From: Ptiloglossa arizonensis
Lineage: Eukaryota > Arthropoda > Insecta > Hymenoptera > Colletidae
Direction: 5' to 3'
DNA: 64,000 nt
NCBI RefSeq assembly: GCF_051014685.1
Contig: NC_135054.1
Span: 5,956,001 to 6,020,000 of the forward strand
The notes under the pieces were generated by a model. The model did no database searches and was not told the origin of the DNA. It saw only the letters and a list, made by a program, of their open reading frames with translations. Positions 61,121-64,000 of this stretch are shown one piece after another; the stretch's first letter is position 1; each line of letters opens with the position of its first letter. Made by a program: the position numbers and the translations under genes.

Positions 61121-61681
61121 AGATCAAGCCTGGACGATGTTTTCAATCCTCGAACTTCATTCCACCACTCACACGCGTTTCCGTGATCGAAGCGACGTCC
61201 GGTTCGTTCTCGATGATCACTTTCGCGCGCGAATCATTCTCGCGTAAACACGTTCTAACGAACGGTGACGAACGCAACCGGTCGAGAAAGGAAGATTCGA
61301 AATTGAATCGTAGATGAAAATATGTGCCGGAAAAATATCGAGAGTGACGAGTACGATACTACCCGTGACCGTTCTCCTTGTCCTCGTCAGAACGACGTGC
61401 CCTAAGCGTCCTTAACGGTCGTGGAGGCCACCCCGTACTGAACACTCGGTGTCTTTCTCGCAGTCGAGGACCGATGGAGGGACGGCTCCGTGATATTGAT
61501 TCAACCCCCGTGACGTCATACCGAGTCACGGGGGTGCGTCCTACCCCCTCGTGTTGCTGCCGCCTCGCTCTCTCCGTTCTCTCCTTTCGGAGCATCTCTC
61601 TTTACCGCCCACCTCCACTCTCCTCTCCACGTCCTCGCTCCTCTTGAACCCCCGACAGGGTTGAAGCGGGAGGCGTGGACT
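61121..61681 (-). other. ChT: ChT non-coding first exon (5' UTR), predicted
   Basis: The right boundary is the predicted start (61,681) and the left boundary a consensus donor, TTGATCT|GTAAGTAG (61,121/61,120). Spliced to the acceptor at 58,970 it gives a 5' UTR of about 660 nt before the ATG at 58,873. The exon's right half is GC-rich and contains an 11-bp hairpin and CRE. No TE or coding frame with a family signature is seen. Inference from sequence only. Confidence 0.5.
61504..61535 (-). promoter_or_regulatory. Perfect 11-bp hairpin containing a CRE
   Basis: ACCCCCGTGAC (61,504-61,514) and its exact reverse complement GTCACGGGGGT (61,525-61,535) flank a 10-nt loop. The palindromic cAMP response element TGACGTCA lies at 61,511-61,518, across the left stem and loop. 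If the predicted start is right, the structure is in the ChT 5' UTR, 146-177 nt from the cap. It could act as DNA (CREB/ATF site) or as an RNA hairpin slowing scanning. Confidence 0.55.
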
Positions 61682-61713
61682 GAGTGAAAAGCCGCGAGTC
61701 TGCGCTTAAAATA
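61678..61713 (-). promoter_or_regulatory. ChT: Core promoter of ChT: TATA-like plus initiator
   Basis: Read on the minus strand, TATTTTAAG starts at 61,713 and an exact arthropod initiator TCAGTC lies at 61,683-61,678. The A at +1 is 61,681, 32 nt after the first T of the TATA-like box, the canonical spacing. No DPE is present at +28. The surrounding few hundred bases are GC-rich. Confidence 0.5.
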
Positions 61714-64000
61714 CCACGGCTGGCACGAGCTCCCCGAGCTTCGCGCGTATGAACGGGAATCCAGATGCCATACGTCCACGGACAGGTATCTTAGTATATG
61801 CTTCCAAGTAAATTGAACTAATTAGAGATTCAGGTAGACTGTATTTAAGACAGTACAAGAGTACCATCCAACGGATTTCCACTCCGTATCGTTCAGGTCA
61901 ATGAAAACGAGTAAATTATATTCAACCAACGATGAAGGCTTTCAGGTTCGTTGAATTTCTAAAGGAAATTGCCCTCGATCGGAAATAAATATAATTCCTG
62001 AGGATTAGTCGGCAAACTTTAGGGTTACCACGTTACAGTAATCTAAGAATCTTGTTGCGAAACAAAGGTGAACAGAGTTTTAGGATGTACGTGTACTGAA
62101 TAATAGAAATAAAATAACAGCAACACGCACAAACTGTAACTAGGATGGCCACGCAAACTTTCGCTAGATTCGACTCGATCCGCTTCGACCAATCTTCGAC
62201 CAATAGTACGTCGATCGCGTTTCTCTCGTACCCTACATTCTCACACGTGTACCGTCTTTTTCCTTCTAATTCTTAATCTTTCTCACTCGAGAAGCATTTG
62301 GTCACGTTCAACCAAAATTCCACAGTATGGCGCCTCGTCTCGATTGCTCGTCTTTCACACTTCAGTTCGAACACCCTGTTGTTCCGTTCAAACGCTTTTC
62401 TTTCACACCTCGTGAAAGAAGCAAACATTTTACTCGCTCGTCTCTCTTAAACATTTCACATTTTCTCGGGAACACACGCATTTCGTTACGTTCCCACGCA
62501 CCACCACAGTAATGTACAGCCTGACGTATGTACATACCTCTAAAGTACTATTCGTGTAACACTGAACAATTTTAATTGCTCTCGTTCGTTGGTACATTTT
62601 AGAATTATACTTTGAACGATTTTTAAGCCGTTACTCGAACGTTATAGTCTACGTGTAGTAGTCTCTGTCTCTTGTTATTACATTTCCTAAATTTAAGGCT
62701 GAGATACACATATGTGTATACCGGTTTCTCTGTTCTTAAAATAGGTCATATACATTTGGTTCTAACGTAGCGAATAAAAAACAGTAACAAAATTGTTTAA
62801 ACGTACAAAAGAATGAAAACATTATTAGGCATGGTATTAGCAGAACATTTTCAAAAAGAATTTAACAGCTAAAGATTAAATTCGACTATGATTTGAAAGA
62901 AACGGCACAGAAATTGAAGAGTTGCAATGCTCGACGCAAAAGAGTTTTCTGGTACATCGAACACGTTCCAACCACATTTGATAAATATTTTATCCCGGAT
63001 CTTCGTTAAATGATTAAAGCAACTGCAAATTCATCAAATATACGATCTGAAGAGAGTGTACGCGGAAAAGCCTTCGTCAAAATGTTCTTTAGGTAGTGTT
63101 ATTTAAAAGAATATTTTGTTTGTGGCCACAAAAGAATTGAAGAAACATAGTCTTTTTATATTATATAACTAGGTTATGTGTTCTAAAATACATTGCACCG
63201 GTAAATTCTAAAACACACGCATGTGTCGAATAAAATTGAATTTCAAACGTTTAAAATAATTTTGTTCCAAGAGAAGCCAATTCCTGATAAAAATTTAATA
63301 CCTTTTATACAAAGCATTGTGTAGTATTTTTATCCATATATAGGAAGTATGAACTCTGCCTACAGCTTCTAAACAATTATTTTAGATTTTTATTCGAAGA
63401 AACTTAATTACAGATATTATTAACATTATATAGTTAACTATTTTATTTCGTGTAAATAACGTTTTACACTATAATTACGTTACTATTAATCTATTTGTGT
63501 ACCGAAGAAGAACAATACGTTACAGATGAAAATGTTGGAAATTTATTATTCGAGAAGGCTGCAAACAATATGGTTTCATTTTAGGTATAAATAATTACTA
63601 TTTACTCGTGCGTCAGCGCTATAGAATATGGTTGCGTAGGTAATAGGTGCGCGACAAAGTGCACAGGTTCTCCAAATGAGATTGAACATATACATACATA
63701 TGATCATCGAGTAAACCCCAGTAGAGCAGAAACTGAATTCGTCGATGAATGCGAGCAAGCGTATCATCTGTTAAGTGAATCATTTCATAACGCATAATCC
63801 TCGTCCTGAGAATTACATTCATAGTTACACATACGAGTTAACGCATTAATATAATTATAAGTATCAGCACTCCAGGTGCATGTTACGTACTGAATCGCAG
63901 TGTCATTTAATATAATGAAAGACGGAACAAAATTTATCTAATGTTCATCTTTAGTGTACGAACAAGTATGTTTCTCTTTTGTTACTATGTAAGTTAATTT
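61714..64000. other. Upstream flank of ChT, no gene seen
   Basis: A GC-moderate proximal part (to about 62,520) shades into AT-rich DNA. No exon of a known family, transposon terminus or RNA gene is recognised. Repeated TCTTCGACCAAT-like and CTCGTCT(T/C)TC words near 62,180-62,440 are noted without interpretation. The ChT upstream control region is presumably here. Confidence 0.45.

Noticed and set aside
1..64000. CRISPR arrays, bacterial operons, rRNA or tRNA genes
   Set aside because: None found on reading; tandem repeats here have long units or microsatellite periods, and gene structure is eukaryotic.

Overview
The window looks like a stretch of an insect nuclear genome, most likely Hymenoptera (bee or wasp). 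It is strongly AT-rich, with a few GC/CpG-rich islands, long intergenic DNA, spliced genes with GT-AG introns, microsatellites, and scattered decayed DNA transposons. I see no bacterial operon, CRISPR array, rRNA or tRNA. The taxonomic call is inference from base composition, gene type and repeat style.

Two genes can be modelled with confidence, and they lie tail to tail. (1) On the + strand (promoter about 34,843; coding exons 35,090-35,171, 38,082-38,787, 39,355-39,685; polyA signal 40,273) is a secreted glycine-rich, resilin/Muc91C-like structural protein of 372 residues. It has a signal peptide, a block of twelve PSSSYGAP-type repeats in exon 2 and a block of eleven YSGG repeats in exon 3. 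No chitin-binding Rebers-Riddiford domain is visible. (2) On the - strand is the high-affinity choline transporter (ChT/SLC5A7 family), with five coding exons between 58,873 and 47,571 that join in phase to a 597-residue protein. Upstream there is a non-coding first exon (about 61,681-61,121) behind a TATA-like plus initiator promoter. This transporter supplies choline for acetylcholine synthesis in cholinergic terminals. As I recall, Drosophila ChT (CG7708) and Muc91C (CG7709) are also neighbours, so the pair is probably old microsynteny.

The first ~34 kb is a gene desert on the sequence alone. It holds GC-rich islands (about 8.7-9.1, 18.7-19.2, 27.4-28.3 and 30.9-31.7 kb) that may be distal promoters or enhancers, several recent-looking tandem duplications (39 bp x3, 203 bp x2, 81 bp x2, 327 bp x3, 172 bp x2), a degenerate TTAGG-like patch, and transposon relics. 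The relics are Tc1/mariner-like non-autonomous elements with TA target sites, a piggyBac transposase C-terminus, a broken Tc1 transposase N-terminus, and an unnamed dispersed family arranged as inverted pairs. The ~7 kb between the two genes' 3' ends holds a possible Tigger/CENP-B-type fragment, an internally deleted DUF4817-type Tc1/mariner element with visible terminal inverted repeats, and large microsatellites. The ChT introns hold more copies of the dispersed family.

The least explained features are an orphan exon-like segment with a protein-like reading frame inside ChT intron 1, an 11-bp perfect hairpin containing a CRE in the ChT 5' UTR, and the inverted-pair repeat family shared by the desert and the ChT introns.
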